NCBI GenBank assembly: GCA_964591455.1
Contig: CAZQDZ010000014.1
Location: forward strand, 34,303-98,302
Origin: RFSX01 sp964591455
GTDB lineage: Bacteria > Bacteroidota > Bacteroidia > Chitinophagales > Saprospiraceae
Length of the DNA: 64,000 nucleotides
Reading direction: 5' to 3'
A program made the position numbers and the translations under genes. This document shows, piece after piece, positions 18,401 to 27,300 of the stretch. The notes under the pieces were generated by a model. That model worked only from the letters and a program-made list of their open reading frames with translations. It was not told where the DNA came from and did not search any database. Position 1 is the first letter of the stretch, and every line of letters begins with the position of its first letter.

Positions 18401-19498
18401 ACTGGAGGGTCATACACTTTACAAGCGGCCAAAGATATTAATGATGCACAGGGTGTTAATACAATAGACTTAATACGGATACAAAGGCACATCCTTGGGA
18501 TAGATAGATTAGACTCCCCGTATAAGTTAATCGCAGCGGATATCAATAATGATCAGAAAGTCAATGGATTGGACTTGGTAGAATTACGTAAGATGGTATT
18601 AGGTACTTATACGGAATTCCCAGATAATGATAGTTGGAGATTTGTTAGGTCAGATTTTGTTTTTGATGACCCAACTAACCCTTGGTTGGGTCAAATGCCT
18701 GAAGCTTACTTTATACCTGAATTGATTGATAATATGGCCATCGATTTTATAGGTGTCAAAATAGGTGATGTCGATAATTCAGTATTCTCTCTAAGTGACA
18801 ATCCGCATACTGGTAAGCGATCTATATTTGATTTTAATGTGGAGCAATTGGCCGCGCAAGCAGGCGATATAATTGAAGTAAGCGTCACATCTACAGATTA
18901 CGAAGATGTACTTGGATGGCAGGGTACGATTGCATTTGACGAATCTGCTTTGGAGATAATAGAGATCGTGCCACAAGCTTTAGAATCATTAAGTGGATCT
19001 AATGCTAATATCGAAAAACAAAGTGAAGGTTGGATGACAATGTCATACAATAATGAATTACCAGAATCATATAATGAAGGGGATGTATTATTCAAAGTAA
19101 TTGCTCTAGTGAAGAGACCTATTAGTAATACGCATAATCTACTGAGTCTAAGTACGGCACAGTTATCTGCAGAAGTCTATTCTGAAACTCTAGATGTTAT
19201 TCCAATGGAGAATTCTAAGGGTACAGATCTAGAGACCGCAAGTTTGCTTTCAGTAAGCCCTAATCCGTGGTATAACAGAACAATTGTAGACTTCGAGACA
19301 GTGACTGATAACGTAACAAGAATAGAATTCTACGATGCGAGTGGAAGACTGCTACATCAGGTTAGCAGTGTATTTGAAATAGGAAAGAACAGTTTAGTTT
19401 TAAGCCGTGATGAATTAAATACTTCAGGACTCATCTACATACGTCTGATTGCAGATGGCCAAAGCAGTGAAAGTAAGATGATGCTTATTGAGGAATAG
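15422..19498 (+). CDS. Secreted HYR/dockerin/cohesin-like T9SS protein, array member 2
   Basis: This 1358-residue paralogue has the same order of modules as member 1. Its signal peptide (ISILLFMLFSLPQNLSA) precedes a Cys-rich start module (CDGHCHISCRAKVNVSL). HYR-like domains follow, including KIICPQNQIL and IITCPPSLTVDC with CGN or CDN motifs. The dockerin-like pair is at about 1003-1066 (GVNTIDLIRIQRHILG, then ADINNDQKVNGLDLVELRK). The cohesin-like domain is at about 1135-1268 (LGWQGTIAFDESALEI) and the T9SS type A tail starts at SVSPNPW near 1272. A Gly/Ser/Thr-rich loop (STGSGTGSGTMAGG) near residue 260 varies between paralogues. TGCTAAC lies 18 bases upstream of the ATG. The 232-base gap before it shows no dyad promoter like those of members 3-5, so it might be read through from member 1. 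Confidence 0.88.
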   Translation: MNYSHAVISILLFMLFSLPQNLSAQCDGHCHISCRAKVNVSLGIGCVTEFIPSMGAKGITVADSLCYSAELFDVHNNPIPYALMTFDHIDQTLFFRVTESDCGNSCWGEVNVEYKLGPQIACPQDTIVDCAALNFLEIVQPVDLCASVSISLINEQHVNLDCDPDYQSQVIRTFRAVDQFGNSGNCTQNIFLRRIDVNNIIFPGETTFSCSDPRITFDENGTLIPFFFQDTEDDSLSLYGVPFLCTSSAVTPYLCPTIGVLGNNSTGSGTGSGTMAGGPFLDTSLVYGIPLFPQGGGLIVESTGDSLSPFQFRDVNDPSVGFFCGAGLIFSDTEIPFANECRRKIFRNWEFVQWHCGEEISISSLQSIEIIDDTAPKIICPQNQILELSSGCEVNVDLLAADVQDLCDPDVMVTLEVDGKVINANGGNQLMIGGDNQVTYIARDRCDNVDSCTVMINVIDKINPVALCEDGKIVSLRNDVNGVTKVPAEIFDNGSFDDCGIDSIQVRRLNSTCGVGTDVWSDMATFCCEDAFLPEVLLDFRVIDNSGNINGCQVYVVVQDKTTPIITCPPSLTVDCNASYTVDNLGPVFGFASVQDNCGDRPLFEIIEDDFNQCGAGVMTRKIQTIGADGNPTSSCTQLINFVNPNPFTAADIIWPDDINVVSRCDLDNVDPSDLGENAVPRFTNESCALLSFEFEDQPFSFNPQSSECLVVKRVWTVINLCDSSNGIETFVIPTPQLIRLRSTTAPVMNPVLDVELTTQNGECDSGQIDIQRSAVDDCDDALLWSYRIEDNATGDTIAVGDVPFITGKFPVGQYRIFWSVSDRCGNIARDQQFLRIVPEGAPTPLCLSGISVSINEFDGNGDGIPDLPGVRIWAADIDGGSYPGCGGDFILSFSEDITDNNIVFGCAQLGEQRINLYATDILSGAQAFCSGIVEVQDPRGLCDFLGMQDVTIEGVVMTELASSVEGVEVVLEGTAFTDVTNENGEYAFDDMMTGGSYTLQAAKDINDAQGVNTIDLIRIQRHILGIDRLDSPYKLIAADINNDQKVNGLDLVELRKMVLGTYTEFPDNDSWRFVRSDFVFDDPTNPWLGQMPEAYFIPELIDNMAIDFIGVKIGDVDNSVFSLSDNPHTGKRSIFDFNVEQLAAQAGDIIEVSVTSTDYEDVLGWQGTIAFDESALEIIEIVPQALESLSGSNANIEKQSEGWMTMSYNNELPESYNEGDVLFKVIALVKRPISNTHNLLSLSTAQLSAEVYSETLDVIPMENSKGTDLETASLLSVSPNPWYNRTIVDFETVTDNVTRIEFYDASGRLLHQVSSVFEIGKNSLVLSRDELNTSGLIYIRLIADGQSSESKMMLIEE

Positions 19499-19549
19499 AA
19501 AAATAGAATTTCAAGGCTTTATAGCCATACAATATATTTGTTAGCAACC

Positions 19550-19581
19550 GCCGGATCTCAATTAGGAGATTCGGCATTTTT
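19550..19581 (+). terminator. Rho-independent terminator after array gene 2
   Basis: GCCGGATCTC pairs with GAGATTCGGC (10 bp including one G-U) around a 6-nt loop, followed by ATTTTT. This is a strong intrinsic terminator, 51 bases after the stop codon. Confidence 0.8.
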
Positions 19582-19617
19582 AATGATAGATGACTAAGGG
19601 ATGCAGATGTTAAAAAT

Positions 19618-19647
19618 AACATATTAGAAAAAAATATAATATGTTTG
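19618..19647 (+). promoter_or_regulatory. Dyad promoter/operator of array gene 3
   Basis: AACATATT (19618-19625) and AATATGTT (19638-19645) are exact inverted repeats separated by 12 bases. The right arm overlaps TATGTTTG (19640-19647), a match to the -7 consensus TAnnTTTG. The same arms and spacing recur before the two giant genes. The left arm sits where a -33 element would lie, so the site may bind an activator or repressor dimer or be read by an alternative sigma factor. Confidence 0.6.
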
Positions 19648-19671
19648 TATTTCAGTTTGCTTTGTTAGTAC

Positions 19672-19772
19672 CAAAGAATCCCAAATTCTTTGTGATATGA
19701 TGATGAGGTGAACTTCCCAAAAACAGTGTAACACCATATGGTTAAAGTACCATGAGGTGGAATAACACTGTT
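19672..19772 (+). promoter_or_regulatory. Tandem hairpins in the leader of array gene 3
   Basis: Hairpin 1 is CAAAGAAT/ATTCTTTG with a 5-nt loop (19672-19692). Hairpin 2 is a nested stem, AACAGTGT-CACC-ATGGT pairing with ACCAT-GGTG-ACACTGTT (19722-19772), about 17 bp with small internal loops, ending 16 bases before the ATG at 19789. Its position could affect translation initiation or mRNA stability. Confidence 0.5.
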
Positions 19773-19788
19773 ATCTTAAATATTGCTC

Positions 19789-22700
19789 ATGTCCGATTAC
19801 CGATTTACCCATAGTGGACTATTTGGTCCACTTAATCATTTCTGTGCAGCTATAGAATATAGAATTGCGCTCAAAAGTCTATTATTTATATTGCTGGGTT
19901 GTATACTGGCTGGGTCTGCCTATGGTCAGTGTGATATGATTTGCCATTCCCAAGTCAACCTTAGTCTCAATGAGAATTGTGAAGCGACTGTTACGCCTGA
20001 AATGCTTATTGTATCAGGTCCAGCAGGAACTTTTTCACTGGCACTCACAGACGAAAATGGTGACGCGATAGGCTCTACTACAGTCACAGAGAATCTTTTA
20101 AATCAAAATCTGACGTACAGTCTTACAAGCACTAATCCCAATTGTTCGGTTTCTTGCCAAGGCAATATTCTAGTAGAATATAAATTGCTCCCCATCATAG
20201 AATGTCCGACAGATTTGACTCTGTCATGTGGCGCATTAGACCTTTTGCCTCCCCCAGTAGTTACAGGTGGTGGTGAATGTATAGATGCCGCTTTCAGGAT
20301 ATTTCTGGCAGAAGAGGTGAGAGAGAATGCGCCGAGTTGTGACCCAGATTTCACCCAATTTGTAGTAAGGACATATATAGCTACTGATGATAACGGTAAT
20401 ACGGCAAGTTGTGTACAGAACATATCTCTGCGCAGACCAGATTTAGATAACCTGCAGCTTCCGAGTGGTACAGTGACAATCTCATGCAGCGCTACTGACC
20501 AATATATTTTTGACGATAACGGTATACCCTTACCGTGGGTATCGACTTCGATAGTCGAGGGACCTGGGATAGGAGAGTTTATAGGGGTAACAGAGAATGT
20601 AGGCGTACCTTTTGTTTGCAGTCCTTTAGGGATATTTACTAATGTAGGCTTTTGTAACCCTACAGGATCAGGCACTGGTAGTGGCACACCATTTCTTCCT
20701 ACTAGTGGAGCGACTATAGTTACACCAGATGGAGTAATACTTGTTTCAGGAGATGTACCGTCAGCATGCAATGGTGTTGTATTATTTACTGATACACCTA
20801 TACCAGGTGATGGCTGTAGGAGACAAGTCATTAGAACATGGGAAGTACTTGAATGGTTTTGCGGATCAGAATTGGTTGCTGGACCAAGTTCCCAACTCAT
20901 AGAAGTCATAGATGATGTCGCACCACAATTCGACTGTCCGCCTGATTTTACGGTAACGACTGATGATAACTGTGGTGGACAAGTTACAGTCCCACCTGTC
21001 AGTCCTACTGATGCTTGTGGCAATGGATACAGATTTAGAATAACTCAAGAATTAGGATTCATAGAAACTAACGGAGGTGAAGTTAATCTCCAAGTAGGCG
21101 ACAATACAGTCACATATGAAGTGAGTGATAATTGTGGAAATTCTTCCACATGTGAAGTGATGGTGACAGTAAGGGATTTGACAGAGCCAGTTGCAATATG
21201 TGAACGAACGACTACCGTCTCACTCAATGATGCTGGTACTGCCAGAGTACCAGCCTCGGTCTTTGATGATGGCAGCTGGGATGAGTGTGGAATTGGTATG
21301 ATGCAAGTTAGTCTGATGCCAGTCCCAGGTGACTTTAGCAATTTGAATTTTGGTCCATATGTGAATTTTGATTGTGCTGATGAAGGATTAGAAATAATGG
21401 TTGTGTATAGAGTGTTTGATCTAGGTGGCAACTTTAGCGATTGTATGGTTATGGTCGAAGTCCAAGACAAGACAGCGCCACAAATAACCTGTCCTAAAGA
21501 TTTTACTGTTGATTGTAGAGAAACGATTGTTCTAGATAATTTGACTTTAGATTTTGGAGAGCCAGCAATTACTGATAACTGTGCACAGATGTATGTTGCC
21601 CAAGAAACTGTTTTATCAGATTTAGATCAGTGCGGTAATGGTGAGGTCGTCAGAAGCTTTGATATAATTAGGAATGGTGTCACTTTGGGTATTACTTGCC
21701 AACAGAATATTACGGTAACAGATTTGGACCCTTTTCAGGCTAGTGATATAGTATGGCCAGTGGACCTAGGCTTAGTGGATTCTGGAAGATGCTCAGTCGT
21801 AGATCTGGCACCGAGTAATTTAGATCCTCCATTTGGTGTACCTACATTTCCTACGGTAGATGACCATTGTGCTCTACTAGGCGTTGATTTTAATGACGTT
21901 GTTACAGGACAAGGTGGATGCATGACCATCACGAGACACTGGGCTGTCATAGATTGGTGTAACCAAACCAATGGAACCTTTGCCATATTTGAAATCCCAC
22001 AAGATCAAGTAATTACAATCAGCAGCACCACTACACCTGATATTGTACTTAGGGCTGACCCAATAATATTTTCCTCTAACACTGGAGACTGTGTTAATTC
22101 AGATGTCTCTGTCTCTGTCACAGCACCTAACGTATGTCAGGAAGGTCTCGTATGGACTTATACAGTTAGAGACTTAGGAGGGACAGTATTTGCCTCAGGC
22201 AATGATAACGTACTAACGGGAGTCTTTTCTGCAGGTACTTATAATATTGAATGGACTGCAACGACTGCCTGCGGTTTAACTTCTACCCAAATGCAAGGCT
22301 TACTCGTTCAGAATACCAAAGCACCTATTCCTGTATGTATGAATGGTATGCCATTGCCATTAGTGGACGGTGCAGCTACCTTAGAACCTTCTATGATTGA
22401 TGTAGGTAGTTATTCTTCTTGTAATAATCCTTTACAAGTGAGTTTTAGTTCAGATGTAACAGATGTAATCAGAACCTTTACTTGTGCACAGCAGGGAGAT
22501 ATGTCTATAGAGTTATGGGTTACTGATGCAGTAACAGGCGTGTCAGATTTTTGTATTGCACAGATTACTGTTGTCGCTGACATGACCTGTACGCCAACAT
22601 CGAATATGTTTTCCGTATCTGGTGAGATACATACAGAACAATATAAGAGTATAGAAAGAGTTGAGGTCACAATATCAAGTAATGTACCATCTACACAAAC

Positions 22701-23829
22701 GGATGCAGAAGGGTCTTATGCATTTCAACAAATGCCAAGTACAGAACCTTACGAGGTCTCTCCAAGCAAAGATGTGGATCATGGCAATGGTGTCAATACC
22801 TTGGATTTAATCCATATTCAAAGGCACATTTTAGGGCTACAAAAAATAGAAAGTCCATATCAATTAATTGCAGCGGATATCAATAACAGTCAGAATGTAG
22901 ATGCCACAGATCTTGTAGAACTGAGAAAGCTCATTCTAGGTATATACGAGGAATTTCCAGACAATGAAAGCTGGAGATTTATTGATGCTACTCATGTATT
23001 TAAAGACAGGACAAATCCATGGATAGACTATGGAGTAGAATCCATGCAAATCAATAATATGACAGGAGATGTCACTGCAGATTTTATAGGTGTTAAAGTA
23101 GGAGATGTGGATGGGACTTCTGTAGGTTCCCTTTATGACTCTGCTACAGACTTCAGGTCGCAAAGATGGCCATTAGAATTTGTCTTGCAAGAACAAGATA
23201 TCTATCCAGGACAACATGTTACACTGCCTGTATATTCTAGAAATTACGAGAATATATTAGGCTGGCAAGGCGCTATAACTTTTGACAAGGATTTAATAAC
23301 AATCATCAATATAAAACCATCATCAGATGTTGAAGAGGTGATTATAAATACTGATAGGCTTGACGAAGGATATTTTTCATTTAGTTATGCAGGTGTAGAC
23401 CATACAAATCTATCCGAAGACAAGCTAATATTTAATATAGAATTCATTTCAGAATTAGCTATGAGTTCAAGAGAAATATTTGCGTTAGCTACTGATTATA
23501 CAGAGTCTGAGGCCTATCGAGGAAATGATGAAGTTGTGCCATTGGTTCTAAGATCCAAAAAGGGTGAAGGCAAAAATGCATTAATTAAGGTAGTTCCTAA
23601 TCCATGGATAAGTTCAACTAGAATTTTGACTGATATCAGAAAAGCAGGTGAAGTTACTTTTGAATTCTATGATTATAAAGGAGTCTTAATTTATCAAACT
23701 GAAAAATATTTAGATGTAGGACAACAGACATTACACCTAGATGGCTCAATGCTTCCCGCTGAAGGAGTCATCTTCGTGAAATTGATTTCAGATAATAGTG
23801 TGTCCGAATTGAAAATGATAAAACACTAA
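19789..23829 (+). CDS. Secreted HYR/dockerin/cohesin-like T9SS protein, array member 3
   Basis: From the ATG at 19789 the product is about 1347 residues. A long n-region of about 28 residues precedes the hydrophobic core SLLFILLGCILAGSAYG, and no later start codon would spare the signal, so the extended start is kept. The Cys-rich start module (CDMICHSQVNLSLNENC) and HYR-like domains (IECPTDLTLSC, FDCPPDFTVT, ITCPKDFTVDC) follow. Then come a dockerin-like pair (about 998-1057; GVNTLDLIHIQRHILG, ADINNSQNVDATDLVELRK), a cohesin-like domain (about 1128-1257; LGWQGAITFDKDLITI) and a T9SS type A tail (VVPNPW). Nucleotides 21166-22427 are nearly identical to part of the first giant gene. It has its own dyad promoter and a structured leader. 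Confidence 0.88.
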   Translation: MSDYRFTHSGLFGPLNHFCAAIEYRIALKSLLFILLGCILAGSAYGQCDMICHSQVNLSLNENCEATVTPEMLIVSGPAGTFSLALTDENGDAIGSTTVTENLLNQNLTYSLTSTNPNCSVSCQGNILVEYKLLPIIECPTDLTLSCGALDLLPPPVVTGGGECIDAAFRIFLAEEVRENAPSCDPDFTQFVVRTYIATDDNGNTASCVQNISLRRPDLDNLQLPSGTVTISCSATDQYIFDDNGIPLPWVSTSIVEGPGIGEFIGVTENVGVPFVCSPLGIFTNVGFCNPTGSGTGSGTPFLPTSGATIVTPDGVILVSGDVPSACNGVVLFTDTPIPGDGCRRQVIRTWEVLEWFCGSELVAGPSSQLIEVIDDVAPQFDCPPDFTVTTDDNCGGQVTVPPVSPTDACGNGYRFRITQELGFIETNGGEVNLQVGDNTVTYEVSDNCGNSSTCEVMVTVRDLTEPVAICERTTTVSLNDAGTARVPASVFDDGSWDECGIGMMQVSLMPVPGDFSNLNFGPYVNFDCADEGLEIMVVYRVFDLGGNFSDCMVMVEVQDKTAPQITCPKDFTVDCRETIVLDNLTLDFGEPAITDNCAQMYVAQETVLSDLDQCGNGEVVRSFDIIRNGVTLGITCQQNITVTDLDPFQASDIVWPVDLGLVDSGRCSVVDLAPSNLDPPFGVPTFPTVDDHCALLGVDFNDVVTGQGGCMTITRHWAVIDWCNQTNGTFAIFEIPQDQVITISSTTTPDIVLRADPIIFSSNTGDCVNSDVSVSVTAPNVCQEGLVWTYTVRDLGGTVFASGNDNVLTGVFSAGTYNIEWTATTACGLTSTQMQGLLVQNTKAPIPVCMNGMPLPLVDGAATLEPSMIDVGSYSSCNNPLQVSFSSDVTDVIRTFTCAQQGDMSIELWVTDAVTGVSDFCIAQITVVADMTCTPTSNMFSVSGEIHTEQYKSIERVEVTISSNVPSTQTDAEGSYAFQQMPSTEPYEVSPSKDVDHGNGVNTLDLIHIQRHILGLQKIESPYQLIAADINNSQNVDATDLVELRKLILGIYEEFPDNESWRFIDATHVFKDRTNPWIDYGVESMQINNMTGDVTADFIGVKVGDVDGTSVGSLYDSATDFRSQRWPLEFVLQEQDIYPGQHVTLPVYSRNYENILGWQGAITFDKDLITIINIKPSSDVEEVIINTDRLDEGYFSFSYAGVDHTNLSEDKLIFNIEFISELAMSSREIFALATDYTESEAYRGNDEVVPLVLRSKKGEGKNALIKVVPNPWISSTRILTDIRKAGEVTFEFYDYKGVLIYQTEKYLDVGQQTLHLDGSMLPAEGVIFVKLISDNSVSELKMIKH
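21166..22427 (+). repeat. Near-identical 1.26-kb segment, copy A
   Basis: This segment aligns without gaps to 38321-39582 at a constant offset of 17,155 bases. Two stretches are identical base for base, 21380-21839 (460 bp) and 22120-22427 (308 bp). The sequence between and before them has scattered, mostly synonymous differences. The mosaic suggests gene conversion or recent duplication between array members. Confidence 0.85.
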
Positions 23830-23846
23830 CATCCAATACCCTTTTA

Positions 23847-23862
23847 CTACATTTTAATGTAG
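23847..23862 (+). terminator. Small hairpin after array gene 3
   Basis: CTACAT/ATGTAG with a 4-nt loop, 18 bases after the stop codon. Weak by itself; a stronger terminator follows at 23971. Confidence 0.35.
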
Positions 23863-23970
23863 ATTAAAATAACTGAATAAACCATTTAGGCTATATGTAT
23901 ATCTAGAGAATCTGTTGATTTTTGATGCAACTTAGATGCGCTATTCAGTAAGATAAAATTTATATCCACG

Positions 23971-24003
23971 TGGCTACTATCGAAAAGATGGTAGCCATTT
24001 TTT
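23971..24003 (+). terminator. Rho-independent terminator upstream of the first giant gene
   Basis: TGGCTAC pairs with GTAGCCA, and an inner ATC/GAT is capped by a GAAAA-type loop; six T residues follow. It isolates the giant gene from array gene 3. Confidence 0.85.
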
Positions 24004-24060
24004 ATACAAGCAATGAATATATAAATTAGGCAACTATAAATCGGGGAGGTAAAAAAAATA

Positions 24061-24090
24061 AACATATTATAAATTATTTTAATATGTTTG
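24061..24090 (+). promoter_or_regulatory. Dyad promoter/operator of the first giant gene
   Basis: AACATATT (24061-24068) and AATATGTT (24081-24088) are exact inverted repeats with a 12-base spacer, matching the site before array gene 3 in arm sequence and spacing. TATGTTTG at 24083-24090 fits the -7 consensus. A leader of about 280 bases follows. Confidence 0.6.
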
Positions 24091-24373
24091 TTTCTGTTTA
24101 CTTCCACAACACCTACCCTAATCCACTCCTAACACCCGCACAATACCCTGTGCCCTTATAATTATTGCTTAACCTGTTGTAATAAGCCTAGTGACTGCAT
24201 TGTATGGAATCAAGGTGTTTAAGTCAAACTCCTTGATACGTATTAGATTGCTATTGTATTTTCAATAGCCTCTTGTTGTGAAAGCATTATTCAGCAGCTC
24301 CGTCTTTTAACAGAAATGTTATAAGACTGCTATGTCCTGATAGAGTTTACCCTAGCTCTTATGTCTCACAAGT
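24091..24373 (+). promoter_or_regulatory. Structured leader of the first giant gene
   Basis: No gene is visible. Two neighbouring hairpins stand out: ATCAAGG-GTTT paired with AAAC-CCTTGAT (24209-24237, one T-T mismatch) and GCTATTG/CAATAGC (24250-24269, 6-nt loop). They fall in the middle of the leader. A ligand-binding riboswitch fold is not recognisable. Confidence 0.45.
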
Positions 24374-27300
24374 ATGTATACTTCATACGATCATTTTAAA
24401 ACAAGTGAAAACAATCCTATGAAGTATACTGCTCTAGTATTCGCTATGTCTAGTATTGCCCTTTTTGTTTCTGGCAATAAACAATCACAGATTAAAAGTG
24501 ACAGTCTCCAGCTCCTTGTGAAAAATTTGCATGCAGAAGATGTTGGTCAAAACATCCACACTAAACTTGCCTCACCTCCTGTTCCTGGAGTTATCAAAGG
24601 ACGCGTTTTTAATGATGCAAACTTTGATGGGTTATTGGGAAAGAAGGAAGTAGGCGTGGCAAAATTAGGTGTTAACGTCTATGATGCGAAAAACACCTTG
24701 GTCGCAAAAGCTTCTACAAACGAAAAAGGATCCTGGATGGCAGAAGGCTTGAATGACGCATTGAAGTATCGCGTCGAATTAGTCGTTCCAGCAAATCTAG
24801 CTTCGCGAGTAAAATCAACACCACGAACTATAGAGGCCGGCGCAAAAATACAGTTCGCTCAGCCCAATACAACTGATGTCAACTTCGGTGTATACGACCC
24901 TAGCCAATTCATAGAAACAAATCCAAGACTTATCACGCCATGTTATATTGGAGGAAATAGCAGTGGTGCCGAAGATGCCCTAGTGCAATGGAGATATAAT
25001 GACATAGGAGAAGGCGCTGATAATAAGCTTACCTCAGCAGAAGCCAGTCAAGTAGGTAGTTTGTGGGGAGTGGCTTATAATAGACAAGACGGAAAGGTAT
25101 ACACTTCTGCAGTTCTCAAAAGACATGTCGGACTACACGAAAGTGATGCGGGCGGAGGCCTTGATGCCATCTATATTAATGACCCATATTCTTCCAAGCC
25201 TAATTCAGAACTTTGGTTGGAGCTACAAGATGACCTACGTATACCGGTCGGAAGTATCCCTAACAATACAGAAAGAGGATTGGATGTTGTGCCCAATTAT
25301 GATGTAGAAGCTTTTGCAGCGGCTGGAAAAATAGGACTAGGTGGTATCAAAATAAGTGATGACGGCAGTACGCTTTATGCTATGAACTTAAATGACAAAA
25401 CGGTATATGCAATCGATATAGAATCTAAATCCCTTGTAGACTCTTATGCCATTCCTGATCCGGGATGTGTCGATGGTACCTTCAGGCCATGGGGCTTAGG
25501 TATCAGAGATGGAGTACTTTATGCAGGAGCAGTATGTGATGGCAGCAACCTCGTGGGCAGTCCACCAGATCTTTTTAATATTACCGCACGTCAAGTACTA
25601 TCAGCGCATGTGTTCAAATTAGAAGCCGGCACTTTCAGTTCTGTGCTAAGCTTCCCTTTGGACTATCTGAAAGAACCACCTTTTACTTATGGAGGTAATT
25701 GCCGAAGTGTAACTGGCTGGTATGGCTGGATAGACGAATGGCCCAATCCCTGTGAAGCCAATAATATAGGTTATCCTCAACCGATCCTTTCTGATATAGA
25801 TTGGGATGATCAAGGGGATATGATCTTGGGATTTATGGACAGATCTGGACTCCAAATCGGTTCGTCTAATTATGGTTTGACTGGCGAGACTATTCACTCC
25901 GTGTATAATGGAGGCGATATTTTGCATGCTTGTAATGATGGTTCTGATAACTGGGTTATAGAAAATCCTGCAACTTGTAGCAATGCTAACGGAGGTGCCA
26001 TAGGTGGTACTAATAATACTTACTTGGATTTTATTTTACCTAGTAATCCTGATTACCCTAACGCTGGAGAATTTTTTGTAGGCGATTTTTTCCATGATGC
26101 CGGTGACTTGGTTTCACCTGGATGGTTGCCCGGTCATGCGGAATTGTCACTAGGAGCTTTAGCAGTACTGCCTGGTGCAGGAGAAGTTGTTGTGACTGCC
26201 TATGATCCATTGACAGCTGCTGGAGGACTTTTTAATAGAGGTGGTGTCATCAAGTTAAGTACAACTGCAGGAATAAGAACTGCCCAAGGCTACCAATTAT
26301 ATAATTCTGAAACTGATGATAATCTCACCTTTGGAAAAGGTACCGGACTAGGAGATCTTGAGATAATCACTGGTCGTCCGCAATCTTTTGTAGGTACGCA
26401 TATCTGGAATGATGCAGATATGGATGGCATCCAAGATTCTGATGAATCAGCTCTGGAAGGCGTAACTGTCAGTGTATATAGGGAAGATGTCCTCATAGCC
26501 ACGGATGTAACGGATAGTAAAGGCTTTACTGATTTTGCTTCAGCGACAGCCACACCAGAAGCCACTTGGGTGGGGACAGGAGAAGATGAGGCATTGAATT
26601 CAGGTGTAGAATATACTTTCCGAATTGCGAGTGACCAATCAGCTTTGGCCAATTATGGATTGACAATTCAGAATGCTGAAGACGATAATGTAGACCAGCT
26701 AGATAGTGATGCCATAGAGATGGATAGTGAATTAGTTATTCCGTTTCAAATTGAGGAAGCCGGAACAGTGCAGTATGATTTCGGAATCGGACTGATAGAT
26801 GAAGTTGTTGATGAGGAAGAAGATGATAGTTGTGTATGCAGGGAAGCCATTTATCTAAATGAACCTGCCGGTAATGTTCATAAGTACTATATCAATCCTG
26901 ATAATACGCTGACGGAAGTCGGTAGTCCCTGGTATGGAGGAAATGAAATGCCAAGTCCCCATGGTCTGGCGATAGATATCAATGGTAACCCAATAATAGG
27001 GGAAGATTTCAGAAGTTCTGATTTGAGAAAATTTAAAAGCAACGGAGAAATTTTTCCAGAAAGTGAGTTCAAGATAAGTACTACTGGTCAGTTTAACTTG
27101 GCATCCAATGGCGGAAGTGTCTTTACTAACGAACGAACAACAGCGTCTAACATCAACGAGTATGATCTCTGTACGGGCGAGCTCGTGGGTTCTGTATCAT
27201 TTTGTGAAGACATTAATAACGGAAGAGATTGGGGCTATTATAGGGACCCTCGCACTGGCATCCATTATGCCACTATCGGATTTGACAGTGGGACAACAAA

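Noticed and set aside
20103..21023. 306-codon antisense frame inside array gene 3
   Set aside because: Low-complexity Ser/Pro/Thr-rich product, fully antisense to a clearly real domain protein, no signal peptide or motif; it arises from the biased codon use of the sense strand.
23886..24107. 73-codon minus-strand frame with hydrophobic stretches
   Set aside because: It overlaps the strong terminator at 23971 and the dyad promoter at 24061, and the hydrophobicity comes from AT-rich DNA.
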